5,164 nucleotides of DNA from positions 1 through 5,164 of the forward strand of contig JAGVKR010000126.1 in the NCBI GenBank assembly GCA_020050375.1, in the 5' to 3' direction. The DNA comes from Planctomycetales bacterium. Its GTDB lineage: Bacteria; Planctomycetota; Planctomycetia; Planctomycetales; Planctomycetaceae. The notes under the pieces were generated by a model, which was not told the DNA's origin, searched no databases, and saw nothing but the letters and a program-made list of their open reading frames with translations. Made by a program: the position numbers and the translations under genes. Below, one piece after another: positions 4,213 to 5,164 of this stretch. The first letter of the stretch is position 1. Each line of letters opens with the position of its first letter.

Positions 4213-5164
4213 TCACCCGCCGCTTTCGAGCACTGCGCGGACTTCCGTCTCGTCCACCGGAACGAGCTCGACGTGGCCGAGCTTCGTCGGGAGCACGAAC
4301 CGCAGTTTTCCGGCGACGGTTTTTTTGTCGAGGCGCATGCATTCGAGCAGCGCCGCAGCGGTCGGACGGTTGGCTTGCGGCAATTGAATCGGCAGCCCGA
4401 CCGCTTCGAGCAGGTTAGTCTGTCGGTCGGCGACGGACAGCGCGATCCGCCCCAGTCGTTCGGCCAGGCGGCTGGCGTAGACCATTCCGATCGCCACTGC
4501 CTCGCCGTGCAGCAATTCGCCGTAGCCGTACAGCGCCTCGAAGGCGTGAGCAAAGGTGTGGCCGTAATTCAGCACGGCCCGCAGGCCGCTCTGCTCGAAT
4601 TCATCCTGCTCGACCACGTCGGCCTTCAACCGGCAACTGCGGGTGACAATCGACCGCAACACGTCCGGGTTTCGTCGATTGATCGCCGCGACGTTGGCTT
4701 CGAGCGATTCGAAAAAGGGCGCATCGAGGATGACTCCGTATTTGATCACTTCCGCGAGGCCCGAGCGATAGTCGCGTTCGGGCAACGTCGCCAGGAGCGA
4801 CGTGTCGATGAAAACTCCCAGCGGCTGGTAGAAGGCACCGATCAAGTTCTTGCCGCGAGGATGGTTGATGCCCACTTTTCCGCCGACCGAGCTGTCGACC
4901 TGTGCGAGCAGTGTCGTCGGGACCTGCACAAAGGGGACGCCGCGGGCGTATGTCGCCGCGACGAATCCCGCCAGGTCGCCGATCACCCCTCCGCCGACGG
5001 CGATGACGAGCGTCTGCCGGTCGGCCTGCCAGTCAACGAGCCGATCGTGGATGCGGGCGACCGAAACCTGCGACTTGGTCTGTTCGCCGGGGGGAAGCGA
5101 GACGACTTGGGCGTTCCACCCCGCCTGCTGCAGGCTGGCAGCAACCGGCGCTGCGTAACGATCG
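4213..5164 (-). CDS. aroB: 3-dehydroquinate synthase (5'-truncated by window edge)
   Basis: AroB catalyses the second step of the shikimate pathway, converting DAHP to 3-dehydroquinate with NAD and a divalent metal. 316 codons are visible before the TGA at 4215-4213; roughly 45 N-terminal residues lie beyond the right edge. Numbering from the first full codon at 5163, landmarks are PPGEQTKS (24-31), the NAD-binding GGGVIGDLAGF (57-67), PTTLLAQVDSSVGGKVG (82-98) and KNLIGAFYQP (105-114). The three metal ligands are present: E138 in LAEVIKYG, H202 in NYGHTFAHAFE and H219 in LLHGEAVAIG. DKK (279-281) is near the C-terminus. The GTG at 4986 is an internal valine codon, since the conserved frame continues upstream without interruption. 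The gene converges on the toxin-antitoxin operon across a 319-nt spacer. Close relatives such as 2-deoxy-scyllo-inosose synthase are less likely given the standard AroB motifs, but cannot be fully excluded from a partial sequence. Confidence 0.95.
   Translation of the reverse strand, partial: DRYAAPVAASLQQAGWNAQVVSLPPGEQTKSQVSVARIHDRLVDWQADRQTLVIAVGGGVIGDLAGFVAATYARGVPFVQVPTTLLAQVDSSVGGKVGINHPRGKNLIGAFYQPLGVFIDTSLLATLPERDYRSGLAEVIKYGVILDAPFFESLEANVAAINRRNPDVLRSIVTRSCRLKADVVEQDEFEQSGLRAVLNYGHTFAHAFEALYGYGELLHGEAVAIGMVYASRLAERLGRIALSVADRQTNLLEAVGLPIQLPQANRPTAAALLECMRLDKKTVAGKLRFVLPTKLGHVELVPVDETEVRAVLESGG

Noticed and set aside
3867..4553. 228-codon minus-strand frame overlapping aroB
   Set aside because: It overlaps the well-conserved C-terminal part of aroB in another frame and has an arginine/serine-rich composition typical of a shadow frame.
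4984..4986. GTG as the real start of aroB
   Set aside because: Conserved AroB sequence, including the first part of the GGGV NAD-binding motif and PPGEQTKS, continues in frame upstream to the window edge.

Overview
The window is GC-rich bacterial chromosome (about 60 % G+C by eye), tightly packed with genes. It most resembles a planctomycete (phylum Planctomycetota). That assignment is inference. It rests on the overall style of the proteins: a short FtsY, a divergent adenylate-kinase-like protein, and a six-helix rhomboid protease carrying a long cytosolic helical-repeat tail. It also rests on a non-coding repeat-like element whose translated reading frame (NQTLNPTG) I recall, unverified, from planctomycete genomes. 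No rRNA, tRNA or CRISPR array is present.

Layout. Positions 1-734, minus strand: the first 244 codons of ftsY, the signal recognition particle receptor; its C-terminus lies off the left edge. Positions 735-938: a divergent intergenic region with one good sigma70-type promoter facing each way. Positions 939-1559, plus strand: an adenylate-kinase-family nucleoside monophosphate kinase. Positions 1703-2899, plus strand: a catalytically complete rhomboid intramembrane protease with a roughly 170-residue soluble C-terminal extension. Positions 3076-3372 and 3369-3893, plus strand: a two-gene type II toxin-antitoxin operon. It consists of a DUF1778/TacA-type ribbon-helix-helix antitoxin and a TacT/AtaT-type GNAT acetyltransferase toxin, overlapping by four bases. 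It is driven by a promoter buried in nested inverted repeats. Positions 3894-4212: a non-coding convergent spacer with a stem-forming element that begins with an attC-like (integron recombination site) core box but lacks a good partner box. Positions 4213-5164, minus strand: aroB (3-dehydroquinate synthase); its N-terminus lies off the right edge.

ftsY, the kinase, the rhomboid gene and aroB serve core functions: membrane protein targeting, nucleotide metabolism, membrane proteolysis and aromatic amino acid synthesis. The toxin-antitoxin pair and its flanks (about 2900-4212) look like an accessory insert between such genes. The most interesting parts are the operator-promoter of the toxin-antitoxin operon, the altered acetyl-CoA-binding loop of the toxin, the attC-like element behind it, and the tail of the rhomboid protease. 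I see no system here that is clearly of an undescribed type.
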